Virus record (IMG/VR): IMGVR_UViG_3300027749_000055
Location: 49,660-113,659 of that record
Reading direction: 5' to 3' (one strand)
Origin: a virus
Length of the DNA stretch: 64,000 nt
The notes under the pieces were generated by a model. It searched no databases and had not been told where the DNA came from. It was given only the letters and a program-made list of their open reading frames with translations. Of this stretch, positions 16,969-25,496 are shown piece by piece. Position numbers and translations under genes: made by a program. The first letter of the stretch is position 1. Each line of letters starts with the position of its first letter.

Positions 16969-17073
16969 TTGCCACCAATGCTAAAGGGACACGAACTGCT
17001 ACTTGCGTTAGTGCTGTTCATCACAGACACCTCCTATGGGTAGTGTTGCCCGTAGGCAACCTGATAACTCTAG

Positions 17074-17089
17074 CCGAACGAACGTTCGG
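17074..17089. promoter_or_regulatory. LexA/SOS-box-like operator
   Basis: The 16-bp palindrome CCGAACGAACGTTCGG fits the mycobacterial/actinobacterial LexA consensus TCGAAC-N4-GTTCGA in all but the two outer bases. It lies about 105 bp upstream of the Rpf-like gene and about 45 bp downstream of the gene ending at 17136, so it most likely controls the Rpf-like gene. Confidence 0.65.
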
Positions 17090-17135
17090 TAGCAAGTCCT
17101 TTATGGTTGAGCAAACACCCTTGATTTATAGGGGT

Positions 17136-17366
17136 TTAGTGGCTCAACAAATAGGTCACTTCTCGCTTTAGGCGGTCAGGGGCGGGAGTATAGGCGGGCG
17201 TTTCGGTGAAGTGCTTGACCCCAGCCTTTTGCTTGGCGGGTGTTTCGTGCGATAGGTCGAGAACGTCTAAGAGTTGCGGGAGGGTTGTGACGACCGAGCC
17301 ATCGAGGTTGCGGATATCCCAACTGCGAGTCTTCAGCCAATCCTCGTTCATCAAGTTGTTGTCCAT
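17136..17366 (-). CDS. hypothetical protein (76 aa)
   Basis: The ATG is 2 bp after the stop of the large modular gene upstream. The protein has 'RSWDIRNLDGSVVTTLPQLLDVLDL' and a basic C-terminus 'DRLKREVTYLLSH'. No family is recognised. As the last gene of the modular-protein block it may be a small virion or assembly accessory. Confidence 0.55.
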   Translation of the reverse strand: MDNNLMNEDWLKTRSWDIRNLDGSVVTTLPQLLDVLDLSHETPAKQKAGVKHFTETPAYTPAPDRLKREVTYLLSH

Positions 17367-17368
17367 TT

Positions 17369-20300
17369 TTACTCAGCCACCGTTTCGTAGTTCCATTTGT
17401 CCCTACCGCCCAATAAGACTATCTCACGCTCACTATAGCAACCCAACCCCGTTTCAGCACAGGAAAAGACTCGGCTAGCGGGCGCAACGCCGGAGAGAAC
17501 CATACCTTTATAGTCACTCCCTTGGGTCGAGAAAGTGCCGTCGGCAAACTTTTGGGCAACAATTGAGTCATACGAGAACGAACTCAGGGGACGGGTGGCG
17601 ATTTCGGGGAATCCGCCAGCACCCGTGATTTCATTGAATTCGTCTTCGAAAAATTCCATACCTCGATACAGCGGGACTTGGGTAATACCGTTCTTGGCAA
17701 GGTAGCCCTGCGTCTCGTCGTATTGAGCACGGAGAAAGGCTCGGTAGAGGTCGCCATTTTTGCTGTATTCGTCGTCTACTTTGTTGCCGTCTTCACCTTG
17801 CCATTCAGCCGTTTCCTTCAGACCAAACTCTTCGGCGGCGGCTTTTTGAATCGCCAAATTCTTTGTGGTTTCGTTTGAACCAATTGCCCACAAACTTACA
17901 AGTGCGCTTGCGCCAAGTTCGGCAAGCCGTTGCTTGATTCGAGGGTCGTCGCCGTGAACAACCTCAGTGCCATTTTCAACCGCTTGGTCTGCGTCGGATT
18001 CTTTCAAAAGATAGGGTGCTTCAAAACCTTCGTCCCCAATGCTTCTAAAGGTGTAGAGGGAGTCGTGGTCGAAATAAACCTGTGGCACAACATCAAAGTC
18101 GCCCGCAATAAAACCCTGTTCCAATAAATAAAACCGAGGGCAAGCCGTAGCAAGGCGGTCAGCCCATTTGTCCCCCATACGAGCGGCAATATTTTCCGCC
18201 ACTTTTTGCTTCAGTTCGGGCGCAACTTGTTCTGAATCTTCAGGTTCCATTGAGTCACGGTCAAAATCTTCGCCCTCGATTGCCACGCCAAGTTTGTCTA
18301 CGAGTGGAACCATTGCGTCGTAGGAATCAACGTGTGGGTCAATTTTCCCAAGGGATTCCCTGTGTCGTCCTGAACCAGGCCCGCCCTTGCGGACAGAAAT
18401 CAACTTTGTGTAGTCAGGATTACTTGTAGATTTGGTGATAAACACTTTGTTAGGCTTTCGCCAGACGGTATCTTCAAAACCCATAACACGGTTGTATTTG
18501 GGGTCTAGGCTTTCAGCAAAGTTCTTTCCCGCTTGTGAAGCAAAGCCACCGTGCAAAATTAAGGGCTTGTCCCCCATCATTTTTATTTGGTTTCGCATAG
18601 CGTCCACCATTTTGCGAGCAATACCCTGACCACGCACTTTTTCATCGGTCTGAATGTGCCAGATTTTCACCACAGGGCCTGCGATGTTTTTGTCACCCCA
18701 GTCATAGTGCGCTTTCGCTTGACCGATGATTACACCGTCTTTGTTGCGAACTTCCATACCAATACGGTCATCATTACCGTATTTTCCGTCACTAAGCAAT
18801 CCTTCGTCAGCCGTGATTTTGTATTCATTGCCATTCTCGTCTGTGAAGGTTCGTTCGCCCTCACCCGTCTTAGTCCACTGATTACCCTCAGGCTTACGAC
18901 CCGAACCAGGCCCGCCCTTACCAATCTCGACGGGGCTATGACCCTCTCCTTGGTCGGCGGTGAAGCGAGACTGCTTGGCTTCTTGGCGATTTGATTCCGC
19001 CTTGGCTTCTAATTGCGTCTTTTCACTACCCTGCGCTTGCTTGGCGGCTGTCGAGTAAAGACGAGCGGCTGATTCGTGAGCAAAAGCGGCTGAATCCCAC
19101 TTCTCCTTACGGCGCAAGTCCCACGCCCGTTGCTCAGCAGTTTGAGCGGCTTGCAAAGATTTGGAAACGTTTTGGCTGTTTTTTTTGACTTCTTTTGCTT
19201 GGTCTTCTTCAAATTGTGCGACAATTGCTAGGTAGTAAAGACGAGAGGCTTCGGTTTCGTTGCCATTTTCTTGCTCACGCTTGGCTTCTTCACGCAGTTC
19301 CGAGGCGGTCAGGTCGCCGTCTTTTGACCGAGCGGCTATTTTTGCAACATCAGCGATTTTACTATCGTCAAGAACCGTAATGTAGTTGGCGTTTGGAACT
19401 ACTGCCGATAGGTCGTAGACAAGGCTGTGGTTCTCATCACTATAAGTGCCTTCGCCTTCGTTCACATAGTAATAACCATTTTTGGCGTTGTTTCTGGTAA
19501 TTTGCCCACGCATACGGCTATTGGCTTGGTCATCACCAACGGGCGACCACACGCTGTTTTTCATACTTCCCGTAATAATCACGGGGGTAATATCGGGCTT
19601 GCTGTCCATAGCGATAGGGGTTCCGTCGGAGTAAACCGCTTCGCCTTGGTGGTCGGCGGGGTAGTGGGGAATTTGCGCCCAATCGTCCTCAGCACCGTAG
19701 CCAGCACCCGTTGAGACGATAAGCGTCTTGCCGTATTCCTCGGTTCCGTCCCAATCCTTACCGTCAGCCCGTCTGCCAATTCGTGCTTCAAGTGCGTCCT
19801 TTGCGGCTTTGTAGCCCCCAACGTGAACGCCGTAAGAGGCTTGTTTGAGTCCGATTTTGCCATTTGGAGAGCCGTGCCAAAAAACAGCGTGTGATTCTCC
19901 GTCGGGGGTGGTAATCATTTCGGGAAGGGCGTAAGTCAATTCGCCCCAGAGTCCGCCCAAAAATTTTCCGTATCGCTTTGCGCCATTTTCTTTGTGCCTA
20001 CCGCTGCCCGGCCCACCCTTTTCCACCTTGTCCAACTGAGCAACAACTTTCTTTGCCCACGAATAACCAGCGTCTCCGCCCCACGCATACCAAGCAACCT
20101 TGCCTGGGCTGGGTTCGTTCCAATGCGGGCTGTCCTTGTCGCCTTGGTGACGGTCAAAATACGCCTTCATACGGCGAATGGTGGTTTCCGATACTGACGT
20201 ACCACGGGCGAGGTCTGAGGCTCGCTTGCGTCCAACGGGGGTGAAGCCAGAGCCAGCCTTGCCGTCTTTGAGCCATTCCAACGCTTTTTTTCCAGCGTCT

Positions 20301-21037
20301 TGAACGCCCTGCGGGGGTGAGAACGTGTCGGATTTTTCCACGACGGCGAGGGCTTGAAACGCCTCAATCAACTTGCACAAGTTTTGGTAGAGGTTGATGA
20401 ACTTTTCTTCCATTCCCACAGATTCAAAGAAGTGGCTGAGGGTAATGATTTTGCAAAGGGTGAACTGCAAGGATTCTTCGTCTACGCCTCGGTTCCAAAG
20501 TTCCGCTACAAACTCCGGCGAAGGGGTGCGAGGACGGAAATTACACAAAGCGTGGTCAATGCCCACAATGCGCCCGTCGGAGGTAAAGATGACGTTCTTG
20601 GGTCGGCGGTCAGAGTTGGCGGTCAGGTAGTCAAAAAGACGCAGAGCGGTTCCCTGAGCGTTGTCGGGAATCTCCTTGTCTGCGTTTTTACCAGACTCGC
20701 CTTCAATGTAAGGCATAATCACCGTTGTAGCGTCCATAGAGGTAAAGAAGCAGTCTCGGACAGGTGCGTTCATTGCTTCGCCTACACGGGCAGCCAACCA
20801 CTCCTGCGTGGCAAGGAGTGGTGCGGGGTAGAAGCGACCCGTCTTATTACCAACCCAATCCTTCAGGACTTTCTCCACGCCGCCAGAGCCGTCGGCAAAA
20901 ATGACGAATTGGAAACCGTTATTTTGCTTACCCCCGAAGGTTCCCTCTAGGGGGTTGCGTCGAACTATGTTTGTATTGGTAAATGTAACAAAATTAGGCT
21001 GGAAAGTGCCGTCCACGGCTAACCCCGATTCAGCCAC
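17369..21037 (-). CDS. modular polyprotein: kinase-like, ART-like, GNAT and ADP-ribosyltransferase modules
   Basis: The 1222 residues are divided by three K-G-G-P-G-S-G-R motifs at 340, 707 and 884. Residues 1-240 resemble phosphatidylinositol/HipA-type kinases ('TANSDRRPKNVIF', 'IVGIDHALCNF'). A short helical phage domain follows ('DGKAGSGFTPVGRKRA'). Module 340-706 begins with an ART-like 'FWHGSPNGKIG...GVHVGGYKAAKDAL' and ends in long helices. Module 707-883 is a GNAT ('KIWHIQTDEKVRGQGIARKM'). Module 884-1222 is an ADP-ribosyltransferase: 'YRGMEF', 'RPLSSFSYDSIVAQKFADG', catalytic 'SEREIVLL'. Such enzymes suit proteins injected into the host or processed inside the head; that role is inferred. 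Confidence 0.8.
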   Translation of the reverse strand: MAESGLAVDGTFQPNFVTFTNTNIVRRNPLEGTFGGKQNNGFQFVIFADGSGGVEKVLKDWVGNKTGRFYPAPLLATQEWLAARVGEAMNAPVRDCFFTSMDATTVIMPYIEGESGKNADKEIPDNAQGTALRLFDYLTANSDRRPKNVIFTSDGRIVGIDHALCNFRPRTPSPEFVAELWNRGVDEESLQFTLCKIITLSHFFESVGMEEKFINLYQNLCKLIEAFQALAVVEKSDTFSPPQGVQDAGKKALEWLKDGKAGSGFTPVGRKRASDLARGTSVSETTIRRMKAYFDRHQGDKDSPHWNEPSPGKVAWYAWGGDAGYSWAKKVVAQLDKVEKGGPGSGRHKENGAKRYGKFLGGLWGELTYALPEMITTPDGESHAVFWHGSPNGKIGLKQASYGVHVGGYKAAKDALEARIGRRADGKDWDGTEEYGKTLIVSTGAGYGAEDDWAQIPHYPADHQGEAVYSDGTPIAMDSKPDITPVIITGSMKNSVWSPVGDDQANSRMRGQITRNNAKNGYYYVNEGEGTYSDENHSLVYDLSAVVPNANYITVLDDSKIADVAKIAARSKDGDLTASELREEAKREQENGNETEASRLYYLAIVAQFEEDQAKEVKKNSQNVSKSLQAAQTAEQRAWDLRRKEKWDSAAFAHESAARLYSTAAKQAQGSEKTQLEAKAESNRQEAKQSRFTADQGEGHSPVEIGKGGPGSGRKPEGNQWTKTGEGERTFTDENGNEYKITADEGLLSDGKYGNDDRIGMEVRNKDGVIIGQAKAHYDWGDKNIAGPVVKIWHIQTDEKVRGQGIARKMVDAMRNQIKMMGDKPLILHGGFASQAGKNFAESLDPKYNRVMGFEDTVWRKPNKVFITKSTSNPDYTKLISVRKGGPGSGRHRESLGKIDPHVDSYDAMVPLVDKLGVAIEGEDFDRDSMEPEDSEQVAPELKQKVAENIAARMGDKWADRLATACPRFYLLEQGFIAGDFDVVPQVYFDHDSLYTFRSIGDEGFEAPYLLKESDADQAVENGTEVVHGDDPRIKQRLAELGASALVSLWAIGSNETTKNLAIQKAAAEEFGLKETAEWQGEDGNKVDDEYSKNGDLYRAFLRAQYDETQGYLAKNGITQVPLYRGMEFFEDEFNEITGAGGFPEIATRPLSSFSYDSIVAQKFADGTFSTQGSDYKGMVLSGVAPASRVFSCAETGLGCYSEREIVLLGGRDKWNYETVAE

Positions 21038-21354
21038 TCGTCAAATGAGGTCACAGTCGGTTCGGTGGTGGTGGTGGTGGTGCTGGGTTGCCACGGCGAA
21101 GTCAGCGGGGCGAGACAGGTTGAGCAGGATTTTGCCACGGCGTTTGTCGCAAACTTACGCTTGCCGTTGGCGGTCTTCTCAATGTCCGTCGGGGCGACAC
21201 GGGAGAGATTTTGGTGTCCGTTGGGGCACTTGGTAGTGAAAAGTAGGGCGTCAGGGGCGGTGTAGTTCAGCCCACGGTATTCACCCTTGTAAAACTCTTG
21301 ATAAACGCCACCCTTGCCCAGAAGCGACGCACTCGTAAAGTCGTTTGCTTCCAT
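21019..21354 (-). CDS. small Cys-containing protein (111 aa)
   Basis: The ATG at 21354 overlaps the preceding stop (TAATG), so the longer upstream frame is not used. It has 'FTTKCPNGHQNLSRV' and 'SCSTCLAPLTS', together a possible C-x3-H ... C-x2-C zinc site, followed by a Pro/Thr-rich tail 'TTTTTTEPTVTS'. It overlaps the next large modular gene by 19 bp. Role unknown. Confidence 0.6.
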   Translation of the reverse strand: MEANDFTSASLLGKGGVYQEFYKGEYRGLNYTAPDALLFTTKCPNGHQNLSRVAPTDIEKTANGKRKFATNAVAKSCSTCLAPLTSPWQPSTTTTTTEPTVTSFDEWLNRG

Positions 21355-21587
21355 TATTGAGCGTCCTCGCTTTGCCAATTTTCTTCGGAACTGTCGTCTA
21401 GGTCGGAATTGGAAGTGAAAACCGAGGTTACGGTTCCCTCGCCCAACCAGCCCCATTCTTGCGAACCGTCGGGAGTATCGTCCCAAGTGGGGCGACCCAT
21501 AAACGCAGGCATTTTCCCACGCTTGTCCTCTTTGGCAACGTCAAGTTGGTATGCGGCAAGCACCCACTCGTAAATTTCGTTGCTCAT
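21354..21587 (-). CDS. hypothetical protein (77 aa)
   Basis: The ATG at 21587 is preceded by GGGAG at ideal spacing and is preferred over the GTG four codons upstream. The N-terminus 'MSNEIYEWVLAAYQLDVAKE' is helical and the C-terminus acidic ('SNSDLDDSSEENWQSED'). No family is recognised; coupled to the following Cys-containing protein. Confidence 0.6.
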   Translation of the reverse strand: MSNEIYEWVLAAYQLDVAKEDKRGKMPAFMGRPTWDDTPDGSQEWGWLGEGTVTSVFTSNSDLDDSSEENWQSEDAQ

Positions 21588-21649
21588 CAGAACTCCCACG
21601 GACTAGAACTACAGCCCCAATCTACCTTACGGTTGAAGGGAAACTGTGT

Positions 21650-23365
21650 TTAGCCGTAAACAACGTCGCCGTAGAAGACGAGTTGCCAGAAAGCGTCGTT
21701 TCCGATTGCGTCGGTGTCGTCCAGCGCACCAAGTCGTCCGGCATACTTATCGTTGTATGCAGAGTAGGCACGGGCAATGTCGCTCATATTGGCAGTCTTG
21801 ACTGCTGAGTGGTCGCCGTCGTCTCCCTTTTCGGGGTCGTCGCACTTCGCCGTGAACGTAACCTTCGACCAATCATCAGTCGGGCTGGGCTTGCCGTCTT
21901 CTCCAAGGACATTTTCTTGGGATTCGTAACCAACGGTTCCGGTGTCCTTGCCGTTCGAAATCTTGATTTCGCCAAACCAACTGCCCCAATACGACATATT
22001 GCTGCACACTCCGTCGAGCAACTCACGGGCGTTCACGGGGGTTGGAATAGTCATCTTGTCGCCATTGAAGGCGGGGGCGGCTTGACCCATTTGGCTGCTG
22101 ATACTCGGACTAGCCGTTTCGAGTTCCGCTAGGTCAAGACCTTCTTCGTCCGCAACAATCTTGATTGCGTCGTTGATTGCGTCCGACAACTTCCCAGACG
22201 ATTCAAGAAGAGACATACCGTTGTCGTCGCCCAAATATTCGTGGTCTGAGTCAGTGAGGGCGTAGTAAGGCCAATAATCAGGCATTTGCTCGTCCTGCAA
22301 GGCGGACAACTTTTCGTCAGTGTCGAAACCGGCGGCAATCAGTTCTTCGCCGTCTTGGGCTGCGCTGCCATTGGGAAGGGGTTGATACAGTTCGTGTTCA
22401 CTGCTAACCAAGTATTTTCTACCTGACGGGGCGGTAATGGTAGCCATTGTTGCGCCCGCAGGTTGAAACTCTGCCCACTGACGGTCAGGGTTTACGTCTT
22501 CGTTTATCTTCAACTTCATTCCCTTGGGGAGAGAAAATGAAGAAGCGTCTAGCGTTGCGCCCTCAGGCTTACGACCCGAACCAGGCCCGCCCTTGCGAAC
22601 CTTAGACTTGGCATACTCCGAAGGAACGTTACCTTCCCATTGTTCCGGCATTTCACTAGGGTCTGCCTTGACGAGTGACGCAATTGCCCTGTCGGTGGTT
22701 GCGTTTGCTTCCTCAGCGTTGGAAATAGCGTCGCCGTGGTCGTTTAGTGCGCCTTCTTCGTCGCCACCCTCGAACTTTTGAACGGCGGAGTTGGCGAGTT
22801 GTGAAGCCAGCGAGTGCAACTCGGCAGCCTGACCAAAGAGAGCCGAGGCACTGTTGAGGTCACGACCTGCCTGACCATTGGTGACGAGCGACCGTTGGAA
22901 CAGTTCATTCTCATTGCCCTTGCAAATGTCCGCAAGGCGGGCAGACTCGTCTGCCGCTTCCTTCAGTTCGTCGGTGTCTTGGGCGTATTGAATAGCGGTG
23001 GGCTGCATACTTGCCGACATTTGGATATCGCCCGTCGTGTATGCGCTAGGACGACGACCCGAACCAGGCCCGCCCTTAGAGACTTCCTCGTCCGGCCAGA
23101 CACCGTTCACCGGCAGAACGTAGTAGTCGTCGTAGTGGTGTTCGGAGTATTCGGGGTCGTCCTCGTCCGGCATTGGGTCGTTCTCGTAGATGTGACTCCA
23201 ACCGTCCTCGAATGAGGGGAAAGTCTTGCCACCGAAAAGGGTGTTGTTAGCCCAATCCTTGATGTGGAAAAGGGTCTTGGTGCGACCACTGCCCGGCCCG
23301 CCCTTGGTGAGCGGGAACTCCGCCTCGTTTATGAGGTTATCGGTAGTAAAGGGGTTGTAGGTCAT
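21650..23365 (-). CDS. K-G-G motif modular protein (571 aa, three motifs)
   Basis: Motifs start at residues 21, 97 and 258. The 20-residue leader begins 'MTYNPFTTDN' and ends 'EFPLT', like the leaders of the proteins at 60677 and 62240. Module 97-257 is helical and homologous to residues 21-180 of the protein at 60677 ('YTTGDIQMSASMQPTAIQY' against 'YTVNDIYMSATSLPNAIEY'). Module 258 onward is partly homologous to residues 462-608 of the protein at 57107 ('LKINEDVNPDRQWAEF' against 'LEIGNDDAKNPERQFAEH'). The last 150 residues have 'SNMSYWGSWFGEIKI', unrecognised. Probably a virion or head-associated protein. Confidence 0.75.
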   Translation of the reverse strand: MTYNPFTTDNLINEAEFPLTKGGPGSGRTKTLFHIKDWANNTLFGGKTFPSFEDGWSHIYENDPMPDEDDPEYSEHHYDDYYVLPVNGVWPDEEVSKGGPGSGRRPSAYTTGDIQMSASMQPTAIQYAQDTDELKEAADESARLADICKGNENELFQRSLVTNGQAGRDLNSASALFGQAAELHSLASQLANSAVQKFEGGDEEGALNDHGDAISNAEEANATTDRAIASLVKADPSEMPEQWEGNVPSEYAKSKVRKGGPGSGRKPEGATLDASSFSLPKGMKLKINEDVNPDRQWAEFQPAGATMATITAPSGRKYLVSSEHELYQPLPNGSAAQDGEELIAAGFDTDEKLSALQDEQMPDYWPYYALTDSDHEYLGDDNGMSLLESSGKLSDAINDAIKIVADEEGLDLAELETASPSISSQMGQAAPAFNGDKMTIPTPVNARELLDGVCSNMSYWGSWFGEIKISNGKDTGTVGYESQENVLGEDGKPSPTDDWSKVTFTAKCDDPEKGDDGDHSAVKTANMSDIARAYSAYNDKYAGRLGALDDTDAIGNDAFWQLVFYGDVVYG

Positions 23366-23374
23366 AATAAAATC

Positions 23375-24193
23375 CTATCTCACAATCTTCTTTAGTTCAG
23401 CCTTGATTTCCTTCGCCTTGTCTCCACGCCACGTCGAAGCGTTGGCGAGGAAGTAATTGACGATTGACTTTGCGGAGTCAAGTCCATACTTGTCCGTAAC
23501 GTCGTTTAGGTCGCCCATAGCGTCGAGGTAGGGCTTTGCGCCAAAGAAAACCTTGGAACCCCAATCACGGCGAATTTCTGAAGCGATTTCACTGAGGGGG
23601 CGGTGTCCCGATTGGGTCATATTTCCAGCCTCAGCAGTGCGTCCCGAACCCGGCCCACCCTTTTTGACGGACATAGCGTCGAGTTGAGCAATGGCGGAGT
23701 CAAGAGCCTTACTCATATCCTTGGAAAAATCCACCCAACTTTGAGGGGTTTCGGGGTTATCAAGACGTTCTTGTGGCGAACCCCAACGCTTGTAGTCCTC
23801 GTTTATGTCGTAAAGAAAGCCTGACCATTCTTCGGGAGTCTCAATCTTGCTCACTCGCTTGTCGTTGAGATACATATCACGGTCAGAAACAATTTCGTCA
23901 AGTTCTTCGTGGTTAAAGTTTTCCTTCAGAACGTTAGCGATAGCAACGTCCGTGGTTCCAAGGCTCTTTTCCCATTGGTTGCCACGGAACGGGTGTCCGC
24001 CCGCTTCGCCCTTTTGGAAACGCTCTGCCTTTTGGAAGAACAGTTCAAGTTCGACAGGTGAAAAAAGTTCAGACACAGCAAACGTAGACTTGTGAACCTT
24101 CGCACCACGCCGAGGGCGAGGCTTGCGAGTAGTTGAGCGTGACGACTTACGAGCCGCCTTTGCCATAAAGTCTTCTAAGCGTTCTTCGGACAC
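23375..24193 (-). CDS. modular protein with basic N-terminus and K-G-G motif (272 aa)
   Basis: The first 35 residues are Lys/Arg/Ser-rich ('RKSSRSTTRKPRPRRGAKVHK'-like), suggesting nucleic-acid contact. Near residue 61 is a second kind of tag, 'KGEAGGHPFRGNQW', and at 178 the usual K-G-G-P-G-S-G-R. The C-terminal 80 residues ('LSEIASEIRRDW', 'DAMGDLNDVTDKYG', 'NASTWRGDKAKEIKAELKKI') form a helical domain I have seen in other phage structural proteins but cannot name. The GTG start at 24193 is less certain than an ATG at 24166. Confidence 0.65.
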   Translation of the reverse strand: MSEERLEDFMAKAARKSSRSTTRKPRPRRGAKVHKSTFAVSELFSPVELELFFQKAERFQKGEAGGHPFRGNQWEKSLGTTDVAIANVLKENFNHEELDEIVSDRDMYLNDKRVSKIETPEEWSGFLYDINEDYKRWGSPQERLDNPETPQSWVDFSKDMSKALDSAIAQLDAMSVKKGGPGSGRTAEAGNMTQSGHRPLSEIASEIRRDWGSKVFFGAKPYLDAMGDLNDVTDKYGLDSAKSIVNYFLANASTWRGDKAKEIKAELKKIVR

Positions 24194-24225
24194 AGTTTTT
24201 GCCTTTCTAGCAGTGAAATACAGGA

Positions 24226-25437
24226 CTAGGCGGACATAAAGCCGGTGTCGCCCATAACCCGACTCGTTTCACCACGGGTGGGGCTGGTCGCTGCTTCAGC
24301 GGAAATTCCAGCCTTCTCACGGCAAACGCCAGCCAAGTGCTTCGCACCATACGCCATATTACGAGCGTCGGCAGCCTTTTCCTTCCACTGCTCACCAAGT
24401 GCAGCGTCAGCGTCCTTGTGACCCTTGGCAGCCCATTCGAGGTGAGTGCCACCGAAACCGTGGGCGTGACCCTGAGCCAACATAAGCAACTTCGACGCTT
24501 CGTCATACTTCTCAGCAGCCTGAGCGTAAGTGTCCTTGCTCTTGGTCTTGTCGGCTTCGCTACGCAACTTGTCGGCAGAACGGAGAGCCTCACGACCAGC
24601 CTTGAAATTAGCCTCGTAGCCAGCCCCGTAGTTCTTGTTACGGGTCTTCCAGCCAACACGGACGGTCTTGCCCTCAGGAGTCTTCTCACGGGTGTTTACA
24701 AGTTCGCCTGTGTGCTGGTTGGCACGACCACCACCGTCGCCCTTGTGACGACCTGAGCGACCCTTCACGCCATACTTGGTGACGTTGATGTAGGACTGAA
24801 ATCCCGCCGACTTTTGGAAGTCACGGGTAAGAAGCGAAGAAGTGCTGAACGACTTAGAAAAATCTTCGTCCTCGTCGTAGTAGGTGTCCTCAGCCTGTGC
24901 AGGGAAACGACCCATTTGGCTTTCGTGAACCAAACCGTCGTTCAAACCTGAGCAGCACGGGCACGACGAGTCGCCGTCACCGAAGCAAAGGGGGCACATA
25001 ACCAAAACGGCTTCCTTGGCAAACTTCATTTCAATTCCTTTCGCTGCGGGCGCAGACTTAGTAATTTGGGGGGTTGATTCGCCCTTGGCAAAGTCACGCA
25101 GACCGCCAAGGATTTCCGAAGCCTTGGTGAACATTTCACCAGCCGCTTCGTGTGCCTTGTCTGCCTCACGGAAGCCAGCAAGTGCGTTGTTGTAAGCCTT
25201 CTTCAACTCGGTGGAGTTCCAAGCGTTCTTAGCCACCGCCTCGAAGTATGCGATTTCGGTAGCCTTCAGGTATTCCGTAGCCTTTTGGAGACGGAATGAG
25301 GTGTTTTCCAATTCGCCACGGGCGACCACTTCGTCACGGCTCGCTTTAGCAATTTGAGTGGCGGCGAGAACGGGGTCTGCTGAACCCTTCTGCACAAACG
25401 AGACAGTCTTGGGGGAACTGTTGGGAACCTGAATCAT
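24226..25437 (-). CDS. modular helical protein with zinc-finger and variant tag (403 aa)
   Basis: The N-terminal 120 residues are helical. Near 147-165 is 'CPLCFGDGDSSCPCCSG', a DnaJ-type C-x2-C ... C-x2-C cluster. Near 222 a divergent tag 'GVKGRSGRHKGDGGGR' stands where relatives have K-G-G-P-G-S-G-R-H. The C-terminal 150 residues hold 'AAEKYDEASKLLMLAQGHAH'-type His/Ala helices like those in the other modular proteins. It belongs to the same gene block, so a shared virion function is likely. Confidence 0.65.
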   Translation of the reverse strand: MIQVPNSSPKTVSFVQKGSADPVLAATQIAKASRDEVVARGELENTSFRLQKATEYLKATEIAYFEAVAKNAWNSTELKKAYNNALAGFREADKAHEAAGEMFTKASEILGGLRDFAKGESTPQITKSAPAAKGIEMKFAKEAVLVMCPLCFGDGDSSCPCCSGLNDGLVHESQMGRFPAQAEDTYYDEDEDFSKSFSTSSLLTRDFQKSAGFQSYINVTKYGVKGRSGRHKGDGGGRANQHTGELVNTREKTPEGKTVRVGWKTRNKNYGAGYEANFKAGREALRSADKLRSEADKTKSKDTYAQAAEKYDEASKLLMLAQGHAHGFGGTHLEWAAKGHKDADAALGEQWKEKAADARNMAYGAKHLAGVCREKAGISAEAATSPTRGETSRVMGDTGFMSA

Positions 25438-25496
25438 TGGAAAAATCCTTTCGGTTGTTCGTGAAAATGCTACACCGCACTTTGGAAAAAGGCGGT

